A stretch of 64,000 bases of DNA from contig NC_022792.1 of the NCBI RefSeq assembly GCF_000504085.1, forward strand, positions 372,001-436,000, read 5' to 3'. Of the stretch, positions 50,415 to 59,248 are shown piece after piece (the stretch's first letter is position 1; each line of letters begins with the position of its first letter). The notes under the pieces are model-generated. The model saw only the letters and a list, made by a program, of their open reading frames with translations, was not told the DNA's origin and did not search any database. The stretch is from Pseudothermotoga elfii DSM 9442 = NBRC 107921. Its GTDB lineage: Bacteria > Thermotogota > Thermotogae > Thermotogales > DSM-5069. A program made the position numbers and the translations under genes.

Positions 50415-51050
50415 TCTTACATCTATTATTGAAGCAAACGGCATGCCTTCAAGAAATTTTCGCTCAAATTCCTGCTTGTACAGATCCCTGACTTTGACAA
50501 CCACGTTATACTCATCTCTGGATTTTTCATAAGTTGTAACTGCTATTAGGTTTCCACCACACTGGTACATTAAATAAAGTATTTTTGACAAAATGCCTGG
50601 TACATTTTGAACTCGGAAAACATATCTTATACCATTTTCCCGGGCTCCAAGCATATTTATGAAAACTTTGAATATGTCAGTTTCTGTGACTATTCCGACC
50701 ATTCTTTCGTTCTCAAGCACAATGAGTGAACCAATCTTTTTATCTGTCATGATTCGTGCAGCTTCTTCTATAGGTGTGTTTGGGTGAACATGGATAACAT
50801 CTTTTTTCATTATCTGCTTGATTTTGAGTTTACCGAGCAAACTCGTTAATTCCCACACATCAAGTGTTGTTGCCTGCGATGGAGAGGCTGACAGTAAATC
50901 TTTTTCAGTAATTATTCCAACAACTTTATCATTTTTCACAACAGGAAGTCTTCTCACGCCACGTTTTCTTATCAATTCCATAGCTTCGGAAAAACTCGCA
51001 TCTGGAGAAATTGTCACAACATCTGTCGTCATCACGTCTCTGACAAACAC
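50409..51050 (-). CDS. CBS-domain pair protein with C-terminal ACT domain
   Basis: 213 residues. Two CBS domains (VRDVMTTDVVTISPDASFSE, GVRRLPVVKNDKVVGIITEK and KIGSLIVLENERMVGIVTET) are followed by an ACT domain (RVQNVPGILSKILYLMYQCG). This layout (AcuB-like) binds adenine nucleotides and amino acids as an allosteric sensor. GTG 51050 with GGGGGTGA upstream is chosen; longer starts would include the TATAAT at 51072-51077. The partner protein is unknown. Confidence 0.82.
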   Translation of the reverse strand: MFVRDVMTTDVVTISPDASFSEAMELIRKRGVRRLPVVKNDKVVGIITEKDLLSASPSQATTLDVWELTSLLGKLKIKQIMKKDVIHVHPNTPIEEAARIMTDKKIGSLIVLENERMVGIVTETDIFKVFINMLGARENGIRYVFRVQNVPGILSKILYLMYQCGGNLIAVTTYEKSRDEYNVVVKVRDLYKQEFERKFLEGMPFASIIDVRE

Positions 51051-51071
51051 TATTTCACCCCCGGCACGAAA

Positions 51072-51077
51072 ATTATA
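51072..51077 (-). promoter_or_regulatory. -10 box for the CBS-ACT gene
   Basis: TATAAT on the minus strand, 21 bases before the chosen GTG. The -35 region is weak. It lies inside a possible upstream extension of the gene, so it also argues for the later start. Confidence 0.4.
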
Positions 51078-51094
51078 CCCCATACGAAGACATG

Positions 51095-52102
51095 CTATTC
51101 TTCCTTTTTCCATCGGGAGAAAATATCTTTTTCGATGTCTTCTTCGTCTTTAAAAATATTGTTAAATGGGTCATAATCAGGTGCAAGCTCAACTGCATAT
51201 GGCAGAGTTTTCGAAAGATCAATAAATAAATCATTATTAAATTTGTAATTATCGGGATAACTTATTCTTATGAGCTGAATGATTGTTCTCTTGTCTTTAA
51301 AGAAATTTTCTGCGTTTGGATAAATTTTGTTTATATCGTAGATAGCTATATTTGCCGACGTAGTTGCCCTTGTTGATGCTGGATATTCTGGAAAACCTTC
51401 ATATTCTTCGAATGGTGTTTGAGATGGAAAACAAACAGTCCATGGGGTGATAAGTATCAGATCTACTTCGCCCTGATTTTTGAATGTATTTGTAGTCTTG
51501 AGAGGATAGTAAATTTTTCTATTTTTAAACCTGTACATGATAGGTTCTATTAAATGAATATTTTCTGAAACTTTAACTAAATCAAAGACAAAATAAGTTA
51601 TATTTCTTTCTACGTAATCTTCGATTATTTTCTCAATCTCAGGATACTCTTTTTTGTAAGACATGCCATTCTTTTGGAAAAAATCATTTACCCACTCTCG
51701 AAATTGAAACCGGTCATTAATTTTAATAATCGTTATGTCATGGGCTCCGAGTCTTTCATGAAAACGCATCTCAACTCCTTGAGATGATAAACCACCCTTG
51801 CTCATCTCAAGGAGTTGCAATTTGTACTTTTTAATCAATTCCGAAGCAGTTTCAAATACCTTTGGAAAAGCCAGGTCTACCTGTGGTTGAGATGGAAAGG
51901 GAATAAAACGCACGATAATTGTTTCTTTATCTGCCACGAGATCTGTGCTTAATATGAGGATTTCTTCATCGCCATTGTGAAAAATAATGGCTTTTTGGGA
52001 ATTTTCATTGATTACTGCATCTGTTGCATGGATTGCTCCCATATCTGCATAAATTTTCAGAGCAATGGTTGAAAACAACAAAATGAGAAATTTTTTCAGC
52101 AT
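51095..52102 (-). CDS. Secreted DUF2330-like protein
   Basis: 335 residues. Signal peptide (MLKKFLILLFSTIALKIYA) followed by ADMGAIHATDAVINENSQKA and FHNGDEEILILSTDLV, resembling the DUF2330 family of secreted proteins. The middle is conserved-looking (VFDLVKVSENIHLIEPIMYR, LILITPWTVCFPSQTP). ATG 52102 follows AAGGGGGGAT. A perfect 16-bp inverted repeat lies within the coding sequence. Function is unknown; family assignment is tentative. Confidence 0.6.
   Translation of the reverse strand: MLKKFLILLFSTIALKIYADMGAIHATDAVINENSQKAIIFHNGDEEILILSTDLVADKETIIVRFIPFPSQPQVDLAFPKVFETASELIKKYKLQLLEMSKGGLSSQGVEMRFHERLGAHDITIIKINDRFQFREWVNDFFQKNGMSYKKEYPEIEKIIEDYVERNITYFVFDLVKVSENIHLIEPIMYRFKNRKIYYPLKTTNTFKNQGEVDLILITPWTVCFPSQTPFEEYEGFPEYPASTRATTSANIAIYDINKIYPNAENFFKDKRTIIQLIRISYPDNYKFNNDLFIDLSKTLPYAVELAPDYDPFNNIFKDEEDIEKDIFSRWKKEE
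51767..51817. repeat. Long perfect palindrome inside a coding sequence
   Basis: CAACTCCTTGAGATGA (51772-51787) and TCATCTCAAGGAGTTG (51802-51817) are exact reverse complements around a 14-base loop. The octamer CATCTCAA also occurs directly at 51767-51774 and 51803-51810 and inverted at 51779-51786. All of it is translated within the DUF2330-like gene. Confidence 0.85.
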
Positions 52103-52159
52103 AAATATCCCCCCTTGTGTCATGCTCTTGCTTTGAGATTTCTAATATCTATTGCTGAA

Positions 52160-52188
52160 ATTATAGCACTGAAAAACAATTGCTGCAA
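52160..52188 (-). promoter_or_regulatory. Promoter of the DUF2330-like gene
   Basis: On the minus strand TTGCAG (52188-52183), 17 bases, TATAAT (52165-52160), 58 bases before the ATG. Strong -10, moderate -35. Confidence 0.6.
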
Positions 52189-52210
52189 AAATAAAGGGGC
52201 TTGCCGCCCC
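52186..52210 (-). terminator. Intrinsic terminator after the PHP-family gene
   Basis: On the minus strand GGGGC, loop GGCAA, GCCCC is followed by TTTATTTTT. It lies about 125 bases after the stop of the PHP gene and slightly overlaps the next promoter. The sequence between (52212-52336) shows nothing I recognise. Confidence 0.75.
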
Positions 52211-52336
52211 CAAAATAAACTTTATTTTCATCTTATACAGTGGCGAATTGTTCAGATGCATCAACATCAGCGAGAATCACCATTCACCGCGTGGAAAGGC
52301 GTAATCGCTCTTTGAGTTTGGCCAAAACTTTACAAT

Positions 52337-53716
52337 TCATCGTGTGGTTTGATACGAATTTGAAAGATAAATAGGGTTACTGATTGCATAAACTGGGTAA
52401 GGTCCGTAAGCTTCGACGACAATCCATGAACCGTTATCGGGATTAATCTCCTTGGATAAAATACATTCTCTCTGACCATTTACATCGATTTCTTGGACAA
52501 TCTCTCCGCCCTGGATAACTGTTATTTTTTCCAGGGGAGTATTGGAAAAAACTTTGATGTCAAGGTTTAGCGATTCTTTATTCAAAGCGCTTACCATCTC
52601 TCCTGGCCCTTTACCATCTATCTCTATGAGTAGCAACGGACCATTTGTCATGAAACTATTTCCCCTCGCAAGTGCCTTTAAAACGGCAAAAGGCGTAAGT
52701 TTTGTCGCTTTGACGTAAGTGCGTGGTGTACCTGGATAAAGTCCGTATTTAACCCAGTTTCTCATAGCACTTTCATTTTCCATGACGTAATTTTTCATTG
52801 TGGGCTCGGAAAATTCTTTTTCAATTGCCGAGAGAACCTTATCCACCGGTAAAAAAGCAAGCATAGAGTAATTGCTGTATACATCGTGGCAGTCACTGTT
52901 AGCTGTCGCGTGAATCTGCGTGCCAGTATTGAGGATTTTGAACCAGTACATTTTTGCTTCGTAGTTCCCCATCCCATTGAGATTTGGTGCTGAGCCACCA
53001 TTCCAGATTTCTATAACGTCATATCCTTTTATATCCCAATCGACGAAATAATCTTTCATGTCGAATGGATGATTTATCTGAGCAATAGCTGATTGTTTGG
53101 ATATATCTGCAAATATTCTTCCTATGTCCTGTTTTTCATTGACTTTCCAGTTAACGATCTCGCTTATTCCAAGTGCGTTGAAGTGACCAAGAGGGGTTGT
53201 TACTTCTTCGCCGAGTATGGGTAACAATCCATATTTTGAGGCAGCTGTCCATTCTATTCCACCTTTGATAGTGTTGTGGTCTGTCAAAATGGCCCAGGAC
53301 AAACCGCAAGCCACACATGCTTTCGCAACTGTTTCGACATCCTGTTTTCCATCGCTGTAAATGGTGTGAAGGTGTGCATCTCCTGAGAACCAGCCCATGC
53401 TTTCAAGATTGTAAAGTCTTTTGAGATTGATATGGATTTCTTCTGTATCATGTGAAAGTTCAATTGAAATTCTCTTGATTTCGTATTCGGGACCTTTGCA
53501 AACCTCGATAGTGTATTTTCCAGCAGGCAATTCTTGCTGAAACCTTCCAAACCAGTTTGTGTAATCTGTCAGAAGTATGCCATTTTCAGGATTCAAAAAT
53601 CTGACCTGTGCAACAATGGGATGATTTTCACCGTCAGTCACTATCCCGGCAATTTTGACAGCGAAAACTGTGAAAAAGCACGTTAACAAAATTAATAAAC
53701 TCAACACTCTGTTCAT
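52337..53716 (-). CDS. Secreted PHP-domain (CehA/McbA-like) metallohydrolase
   Basis: 459 residues. Signal peptide (MNRVLSLLILLTCFFTVFA), then a carboxypeptidase-regulatory-like beta domain (VKIAGIVTDGENHPIVAQVR) of ~85 residues. A PHP-type domain follows with metal motifs HLHTIYSDG and LTDHNT, IAQINHPFDM and ANSDCHD. CehA/McbA proteins of this type hydrolyse phosphate esters or act on carbohydrate linkages; the substrate is not evident. ATG 53716 follows GGAGGGAGG. It is divergent from the MalE-type transporter operon. Confidence 0.8.
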   Translation of the reverse strand: MNRVLSLLILLTCFFTVFAVKIAGIVTDGENHPIVAQVRFLNPENGILLTDYTNWFGRFQQELPAGKYTIEVCKGPEYEIKRISIELSHDTEEIHINLKRLYNLESMGWFSGDAHLHTIYSDGKQDVETVAKACVACGLSWAILTDHNTIKGGIEWTAASKYGLLPILGEEVTTPLGHFNALGISEIVNWKVNEKQDIGRIFADISKQSAIAQINHPFDMKDYFVDWDIKGYDVIEIWNGGSAPNLNGMGNYEAKMYWFKILNTGTQIHATANSDCHDVYSNYSMLAFLPVDKVLSAIEKEFSEPTMKNYVMENESAMRNWVKYGLYPGTPRTYVKATKLTPFAVLKALARGNSFMTNGPLLLIEIDGKGPGEMVSALNKESLNLDIKVFSNTPLEKITVIQGGEIVQEIDVNGQRECILSKEINPDNGSWIVVEAYGPYPVYAISNPIYLSNSYQTTR

Positions 53717-53896
53717 GCAATACCTCCCTCCTTTCATTCTTGATGTTATTATTGAGTTTTTAAAAATTTTTCAGTGAATGTGAAAACCGATAAAAGTTTC
53801 AAGTGGTATATCTGGCAATGGATATTTGTATGCTCATTTTAAAAGTTCTTTTCTGAAGTGCATTAAGAAAATATGTCAAAAAATTGAGATATATTG

Positions 53897-53902
53897 TATA
53901 AT
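53897..53902 (+). promoter_or_regulatory. -10 box of the MalEFG-NamZ operon
   Basis: A perfect TATAAT 32 bases before the ATG of the binding-protein gene. No good -35 is 17 bases upstream (TGTCAA). The 53738-53933 gap shared with the divergent PHP gene shows no further structure that I recognise. Confidence 0.5.
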
Positions 53903-53933
53903 CATTTAGACACCTTTAAAGGGAGGGGTTCGC

Positions 53934-55172
53934 ATGAAAAGTAAGTTGTTTATGATTTTCCTGTTGATAGTAGCTGTTTTGGCTACGGCAGGAGAAGTAA
54001 CTATCTGGAGCTGGAGAAGTCAGGATGCAGAGGTCTGGAAACAAGTCGAAGCAGAACTCAGAAAAGCCGGATATGATATCAAGATCAACTTCACAGCGTA
54101 TGCCCCAACTGAGTACGATGCCAAAATTGCTCTGGCACTTCAGACTGGAACTGGTCCGGATATTGTTTATTCCAGGAGACTTCCAGGTGGTAGAACTCAG
54201 ACTATGATTGAGAACAAACTTTATTTGCCACTCAATGATTACGTAGATTTTTCCAATTTCTCGTCTACGATTTTGAAATCTGTTACACACGAAGGGAAAA
54301 TCTATGGTGTCCCATTTGCGGTTCAGGTTGTAGGAATTTTCTATAACAAAGAATATTATGAAAAATACGGGTTGAAAGAACCTGAAACATGGGACGAACT
54401 GGTTGAAAACGCCAAGGTTCTGAAAAAGAACGGTATAACTCCATTTTTCATTCCCGGAAAAGAAGCCTGGGCTTTGACCATGCAACACGCCATGTGCGGT
54501 GTGAGTGTGTTGGGACCAGAATGGATTAAAAAGCTCACGGATGGAGAAACAAATTTTCTTGATCCTAAATTCACCGATTTGAACAAAAAACTGAACGATC
54601 TGAAAGTGTATTATCAGGATGGATTTCTTGCAAATTCCACAACAGATCAGGATGCTGCGTTTGCTTTTGGACAGGCGGCAATGGTATTTTATGGCATCTG
54701 GGGTTATCAAAACTGGAAAAATTTAAATCCTGACATTCAAGTTGGATATTTCATGGTCCCACCAGCCACAAAAGATCAAAAGCCATATGCCTATGTTTAT
54801 ATGGATGGTGCCATCACGCTTACTTCAAATGTCAAAAACAAAAAGGATGCCATAGAAGTTCTCAAATTCTGTGCCACGCCACAATTTGGTACAATTTTTG
54901 CTAACATTACGAAGAACATACCCGGTGTATCTGGTGCTACACTGCCAAAGGAGCCTTTATTTGAAGAAATAATGGATGTCTATGTCAACCACGCATCTCC
55001 ATACGTTTACTGGGTAGGATCTGTTTTTGTGACGCAAAAACCATCTCTGTACGATGATGTTTTGAGTCCGGGAATGCAGGAACTTTACGCCGGTAAGATC
55101 ACACCGGAGGAACTTTCAAAAAGAGCTCAGGACGCAATATCTCAATGGTATCCACCTTTGATGAAAAAGTAG
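53934..55172 (+). CDS. Extracellular sugar-binding protein (MalE-type, solute-binding family 1)
   Basis: 412 residues with signal peptide (MKSKLFMIFLLIVAVLATA) and no lipobox. Family features are EVTIWSWRSQDAEVWKQVEA, TGTGPDIVYSRR, KIYGVPFAVQVVGIFYNKEY, PETWDELVENAKVLKKNG, and the C-terminal YAYVYMDGAITLTSNVKNKK. It is first of a five-gene run with two permeases and a NamZ-like enzyme, but no ATPase, so an ATPase encoded elsewhere must be shared. Substrate probably a sugar or amino-sugar, from the adjacent muramidase. Confidence 0.88.
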   Translation: MKSKLFMIFLLIVAVLATAGEVTIWSWRSQDAEVWKQVEAELRKAGYDIKINFTAYAPTEYDAKIALALQTGTGPDIVYSRRLPGGRTQTMIENKLYLPLNDYVDFSNFSSTILKSVTHEGKIYGVPFAVQVVGIFYNKEYYEKYGLKEPETWDELVENAKVLKKNGITPFFIPGKEAWALTMQHAMCGVSVLGPEWIKKLTDGETNFLDPKFTDLNKKLNDLKVYYQDGFLANSTTDQDAAFAFGQAAMVFYGIWGYQNWKNLNPDIQVGYFMVPPATKDQKPYAYVYMDGAITLTSNVKNKKDAIEVLKFCATPQFGTIFANITKNIPGVSGATLPKEPLFEEIMDVYVNHASPYVYWVGSVFVTQKPSLYDDVLSPGMQELYAGKITPEELSKRAQDAISQWYPPLMKK

Positions 55173-55177
55173 TTTAT

Positions 55178-55197
55178 GCCCCAGCAAAAGCTGGGGC
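55178..55197 (+). other. Intercistronic hairpin after the binding-protein gene
   Basis: GCCCCAGC, loop AAAA, GCTGGGGC is a perfect 8-bp stem, followed by TTTCT. It starts five bases after the binding-protein stop and ends before the next ribosome site. It may be a partial terminator giving more binding protein than permease mRNA. Confidence 0.7.
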
Positions 55198-55216
55198 TTT
55201 CTGAGAGGTGCTGAAA

Positions 55217-56116
55217 ATGAAGGTAAAACTCAGATATATATTGATATTCGTTATACCCGCCATGTTGTTGTATACCATGTTTGTTACTTATCCGCTGTTT
55301 GACAGTTTAAGGCTCAGTTTTTATAGCTGGCGAGGTGTAGGCGAGAAAACCTTTGTAGGTCTTAAAAATTTCAAAGAACTTTTTACCGGAGGATTTTCGA
55401 AAGAGGTTTTCAACGCTCTTTCTCACAATATTTACTTTTTTATACTTGTTTCTGCTCTTGAGCTTGGTTTGGGATTTCTTATAGCGTTGTTAATAGCAAG
55501 CAAAATAAAAGGGGCGAAGTTTTACAGGACAGTTGTTTATATACCAAATATGATTCCTCTTGTAATGGTTGGTTTTATGTGGAATTTGTTTTTGCACCCC
55601 CAAATAGGGCTTGTGAATCAATTTCTTAAGGCGATAGGTCTTGGTGCATTTGCAAGACCCTGGCTTGGTGATCCAAACCTTGCTCTAACTACAATTATAC
55701 TTGTTAATGTGTGGAGAAATCTGGGATTTTATGTACTGGTTATTCTTGCGTCAATTTTAAATATTTCCCCAGAATTGATAGAAGCAGCGTATATAGATGG
55801 TGCAAGCAACTGGAGGGTCACCTGGAAAATAATTTTTCCGCTCACTGTACCAACATTTAGGACACTATTAATACTTCTTTTTATAGGCAGTTTCAATGTT
55901 TTTGATATGATCTATGCCCTTGAAGGGGTACAGGCAGGGCCATTCAGGTCGACGGATGTCCTCGGCACAGTTTTCTACAGAACTGCTTTTGGCGGACTTG
56001 GAAGTGCATACACAGATATGGGACTTGGGGCAGCTGTAACGGTGTTTATTTTTATGATTGTCATGCCCATGTCTATACTTTATGTGTATCTGGTTGAAAG
56101 AAGGGAGAAGAGATGA
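55217..56116 (+). CDS. Sugar ABC transporter permease (MalF-type)
   Basis: 299 residues with six membrane segments. The permease coupling motif is seen as ELIEAAYIDGASNWRVTWKI, matching the EAA loop. N-terminal LRYILIFVIPAMLLYTMFVT then YPLFDSLRLSFYSWR is typical. ATG 55217 is chosen after GAGAGGTG; a GTG at 55208 overlaps that site. It overlaps the MalG gene by four bases. Confidence 0.88.
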   Translation: MKVKLRYILIFVIPAMLLYTMFVTYPLFDSLRLSFYSWRGVGEKTFVGLKNFKELFTGGFSKEVFNALSHNIYFFILVSALELGLGFLIALLIASKIKGAKFYRTVVYIPNMIPLVMVGFMWNLFLHPQIGLVNQFLKAIGLGAFARPWLGDPNLALTTIILVNVWRNLGFYVLVILASILNISPELIEAAYIDGASNWRVTWKIIFPLTVPTFRTLLILLFIGSFNVFDMIYALEGVQAGPFRSTDVLGTVFYRTAFGGLGSAYTDMGLGAAVTVFIFMIVMPMSILYVYLVERREKR

Positions 56117-56940
56117 TAAAGTTTTCAAAACTCAACCGGTTGATTGTTTATATAGTTCTTTCGATTTACGCCTTTATCATTGCTGGACCTTTTTTTGTTA
56201 TGGTTATGAATTCATTCAAATCGATGAGAGATATCTTCTTAAGGCCGTTTTCTCTCCCTTCGAAATTCATGTACGAAAATTATTTGCAGGCATGGAGACA
56301 GGCTGGTATAGGAAAAGGCTACATCAATAGCACGATTATTGCGGTTTCTTCTGTTGTTGCTGTAGTGTTTCTTGCATCTATGTTTGCTTATATGATATCG
56401 AAATATGATTTCAAGGGGAGAAGGTTCCTTTTTGTGTATTCAATGTTAGGTCTTGCTCTCCCTGCAAGGCTCGCGGTGATACCAATATTTCTTTTGCTTA
56501 GAAGTATTAATCTTACTAACTCCCTGCTTGGGTTGATAATTGTTTATTCATCAGTGAATATACCATTTTCTGCCTTCATACTGAAAAACTTTATGGATTC
56601 TGTTCCCAATGAGCTTTGTGAGGCTGCAAGGATAGATGGAGCCTCGGTTGGCAATATATATTACAAGATAATACTTCCACTTATTAAACCTGCTCTTTCG
56701 ATTGTGGCTATTGTTACTTTCGTGAACGTATGGAACGATTTTTTCTTTCCGCTGATCCTTATAAATGATAAATCGAAGGCTACCATTACACTCGCAGTAT
56801 CAATATTTTTTGGGGAATATTCAACTCAGTGGCACCTTTTATTTAGCGGCCTGACTCTATCTATAGCACCAACTGTGATTTTGTTTTTAATATTCTCAAG
56901 ATATTTCATTGCAGGAATGACTCAAGGGGCAATAAAGTGA
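56113..56940 (+). CDS. Sugar ABC transporter permease (MalG-type)
   Basis: 275 residues, six membrane segments. The EAA loop is seen as ELCEAARIDGASVGNIYYKI. N-terminal SIYAFIIAGPFFVMVMNSFK and C-terminal FSRYFIAGMTQGAIK are typical. The ATG overlaps the MalF stop (ATGA). Forms the translocation pore with the upstream permease. Confidence 0.88.
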   Translation: MIKFSKLNRLIVYIVLSIYAFIIAGPFFVMVMNSFKSMRDIFLRPFSLPSKFMYENYLQAWRQAGIGKGYINSTIIAVSSVVAVVFLASMFAYMISKYDFKGRRFLFVYSMLGLALPARLAVIPIFLLLRSINLTNSLLGLIIVYSSVNIPFSAFILKNFMDSVPNELCEAARIDGASVGNIYYKIILPLIKPALSIVAIVTFVNVWNDFFFPLILINDKSKATITLAVSIFFGEYSTQWHLLFSGLTLSIAPTVILFLIFSRYFIAGMTQGAIK

Positions 56941-56949
56941 GGTGGAAAA

Positions 56950-58101
56950 ATGGAACTTGGAATAGATGTTTTTGTCAAAAAATATCTCCCTGAATTCAGA
57001 GGTTTGCAAATAGGTCTTGTTACCAATGCTACAGGTGTGAATAGCGATCTGAGAAGGAATATAGATCTTTTTCTTGAAAATGGATTAAAGGTTGTCAAAT
57101 TGTTTGGCCCAGAACATGGAGTTTTTGGCACAGCCCCGGACGGGGAAAAATTATCGGATTTTATCGATCCGAAATATGGAATACCTGTTTATTCTCTGTA
57201 TGGAGAAAAACTTCGGCCTACTGAGGATATGCTAAAAGGCATAGATGTTCTGGTGTATGATATTCAGGACGTCGGTTTGAGGTTTTATACCTATATCTAC
57301 ACAATGATTTATTGCATGGAAGAATGTGCCAAATACGGCGTGAGATTCGTTGTACTCGACAGACCGGATCCGCTTTCTTGCAAAATAGAAGGGCCTGTTG
57401 TTAAGAAGGAGTTTGAAAGTTTTGTTGGTGGATACGGACTTGCTCTGAGATATGGAATGACTCCAGGAGAGCTTGCAAAATATGTCAATGCCGCGTTCAG
57501 GATAGGGGCAGATCTGTGTGTTATAGAAATGGAGGATTATGAACCATCGCTTTTTTATGATGAAGCTGGCTTGCTCTGGAACACGCCATCTCCAAACTTG
57601 CCATCGTTAGAGCACACTATTTTGTACGAAGGATTTTGCCTTTTGGAAGGAGTCAATGTATCTGTCGGTAGAGGAACTGTTCATCCGTTCAAGTATATTG
57701 GTGCCCCCTGGATAGATTCCGAGCGTTTTTACAGGGAAATCAAAAAACTCTCGCCTGCTGGAGTCGTTTTCAGAGAAAGGGTATTTTTGCCAGCGGCTTT
57801 CAAGTTACAGAATAAGCCATGCTATGGGCTTGAATTTTTCGTGACAGACAGAAGAGAGATCAAGCCTCTCCATCTTGCTGTAGACGTCATATCCACGCTC
57901 CGGCGGATTCATCCTGATGATTTTAGATGGGATAGTTATTTTCACGGAGACAATGAAAGATATCATTTTGATCTTTTAATTGGGGACGATTTTTACAGAA
58001 AAGCCATTGAAGATGGGGCGCTTTCTAAGGATTTTGAACAGATATGGGAATCTGAATCAGAACAATTTGAAAATATAATTGGCAAATTCAGGATATATTG
58101 A
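56950..58101 (+). CDS. NamZ-like exo-beta-N-acetylmuramidase (DUF1343)
   Basis: 383 residues, matching DUF1343, whose characterised members (NamZ; YbbC of Bacillus subtilis) cut MurNAc from the non-reducing end of peptidoglycan fragments. Conserved blocks are GLVTNATGVNSDLR, KLFGPEHGVFGTAPDGE, VYDIQDVGLRFYTYI, VVLDRPDPLS and WNTPSPNLPSLEH. No signal peptide is evident, so it should act in the cytoplasm on imported muropeptide sugars. It follows the MalEFG-type genes with a nine-base gap, so the transporter probably imports amino-sugar disaccharides. Confidence 0.85.
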   Translation: MELGIDVFVKKYLPEFRGLQIGLVTNATGVNSDLRRNIDLFLENGLKVVKLFGPEHGVFGTAPDGEKLSDFIDPKYGIPVYSLYGEKLRPTEDMLKGIDVLVYDIQDVGLRFYTYIYTMIYCMEECAKYGVRFVVLDRPDPLSCKIEGPVVKKEFESFVGGYGLALRYGMTPGELAKYVNAAFRIGADLCVIEMEDYEPSLFYDEAGLLWNTPSPNLPSLEHTILYEGFCLLEGVNVSVGRGTVHPFKYIGAPWIDSERFYREIKKLSPAGVVFRERVFLPAAFKLQNKPCYGLEFFVTDRREIKPLHLAVDVISTLRRIHPDDFRWDSYFHGDNERYHFDLLIGDDFYRKAIEDGALSKDFEQIWESESEQFENIIGKFRIY

Positions 58102-58102
58102 T

Positions 58103-58158
58103 CCCCTGTTTTTGTTTGCTAAGGTAACAAATTGTTGCTATAATGATTGAAACAGGGG
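58103..58158. repeat. Inverted repeat flanking a promoter
   Basis: CCCCTGTTT (58103-58111) and AAACAGGGG (58150-58158) are perfect 9-bp reverse complements flanking 38 bases that hold the DUF362-gene promoter. The right arm covers the AGGGGG ribosome site of the DUF362 gene. It could be an operator or, in read-through transcripts, a hairpin masking translation. Confidence 0.5.
58116..58144 (+). promoter_or_regulatory. Promoter of the DUF362 gene run
   Basis: TTGCTA (58116-58121), 17 bases, perfect TATAAT (58139-58144). Predicted start about 58151, very close to the TTG start at 58168. Confidence 0.65.
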
Positions 58159-58167
58159 GTGTTTGTT

Positions 58168-59238
58168 TTGGCTATTGTTTACTTTACAGACATGTCCACG
58201 AATGGGAATGTCAATTTACTGAAAAAAGTGGAGTTATTGCTTGAGAAAATAGGGCTTGAAAAAATTATAATCAGGGATAAATTTGTCGCTGTTAAACTCC
58301 ATTTTGGTGAATATGGAAACCTTGCTTTCATTCGTCCTCAGTATATCAAAGTTATAGTGGATCAGGTGAAGAAATTTGGTGGGAAGCCTTTTTTGACTGA
58401 CTCGAATACGCTTTACAGAGGGCATCGTTCCAATGCAGTTGATCATTTGCTGAACGCCTACCTTAATGGTTTTTCCTATGAAGTTGTTGGGGCGCCGATT
58501 GTGATTGCCGATGGCTTGAGGGGCTCAGATGAAATGAGGATTAGGATAGATAAGACTTACGTTAAAGAAGCCAAAATTGGTTCAGCTATTGCACTTGCCG
58601 ATGTCTTAATTGCTGTAACTCATTTTAAAGGACATGAACAGACAGGATTTGGTGGTGTGTTGAAAAATGTTGGTATGGGAAGTGCCTCGAGGGCGGGAAA
58701 ACTTGAGCAACATTCTGAATCAAAACCAGTAGTTGCTTCCGAAAAATGTGTGGCATGCAGAATGTGTGAAAGAAATTGTCCTGTTAATGCAATAACTGTT
58801 TCGAAATTTGCTGCTATAAATTATGATGTATGCATCGGTTGCGGGCAGTGTATAGCGATGTGCAATTACGGAGCCATGGTTCCAAAATGGGATAGTTCTT
58901 CTGAAATTCTGAGCAAAAAAATGGCTGAATATACTTATGCTGTTTTGAAAGATAAAAAATCAGTTTTCATCTCTTTTATCATGGATATTTCTCCGGATTG
59001 TGATTGCTGGCATACGAACAGGCCCCCGATTGCACCGGATATTGGTATAGCAGCGAGCACAGATCCTGTTGCTCTCGATCAGGCCTGCATAGATCTCGTC
59101 GTTCAATCTACCGGAGGAGATCCCTTTTTAAAGGTTCATCCAAAAGTTACTTGGAAAACTCAGCTGGAATATGCAGAAAATCTGGGCCTTGGTTCGCGAC
59201 AATACGAATTAGTTAAAGTTGCATGCAATCTTAAATAG
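58168..59238 (+). CDS. DUF362 protein with two [4Fe-4S] clusters
   Basis: 356 residues. The N-terminal DUF362 domain (KFVAVKLHFGEYGNLAFIRP, FKGHEQTGFGGVLKNVGMG) is followed by two ferredoxin-like cluster motifs, CVACRMCERNCP and CIGCGQCIAMCN. A redox or electron-transfer role is likely, but no substrate is known for this family. TTG 58168 is chosen because AGGGGGTG lies six bases upstream; an earlier TTG at 58147 has no such site. It opens a new transcript before the transglutaminase-like gene. Confidence 0.8.
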   Translation: MAIVYFTDMSTNGNVNLLKKVELLLEKIGLEKIIIRDKFVAVKLHFGEYGNLAFIRPQYIKVIVDQVKKFGGKPFLTDSNTLYRGHRSNAVDHLLNAYLNGFSYEVVGAPIVIADGLRGSDEMRIRIDKTYVKEAKIGSAIALADVLIAVTHFKGHEQTGFGGVLKNVGMGSASRAGKLEQHSESKPVVASEKCVACRMCERNCPVNAITVSKFAAINYDVCIGCGQCIAMCNYGAMVPKWDSSSEILSKKMAEYTYAVLKDKKSVFISFIMDISPDCDCWHTNRPPIAPDIGIAASTDPVALDQACIDLVVQSTGGDPFLKVHPKVTWKTQLEYAENLGLGSRQYELVKVACNLK

Positions 59239-59248
59239 AGGTGATAAT

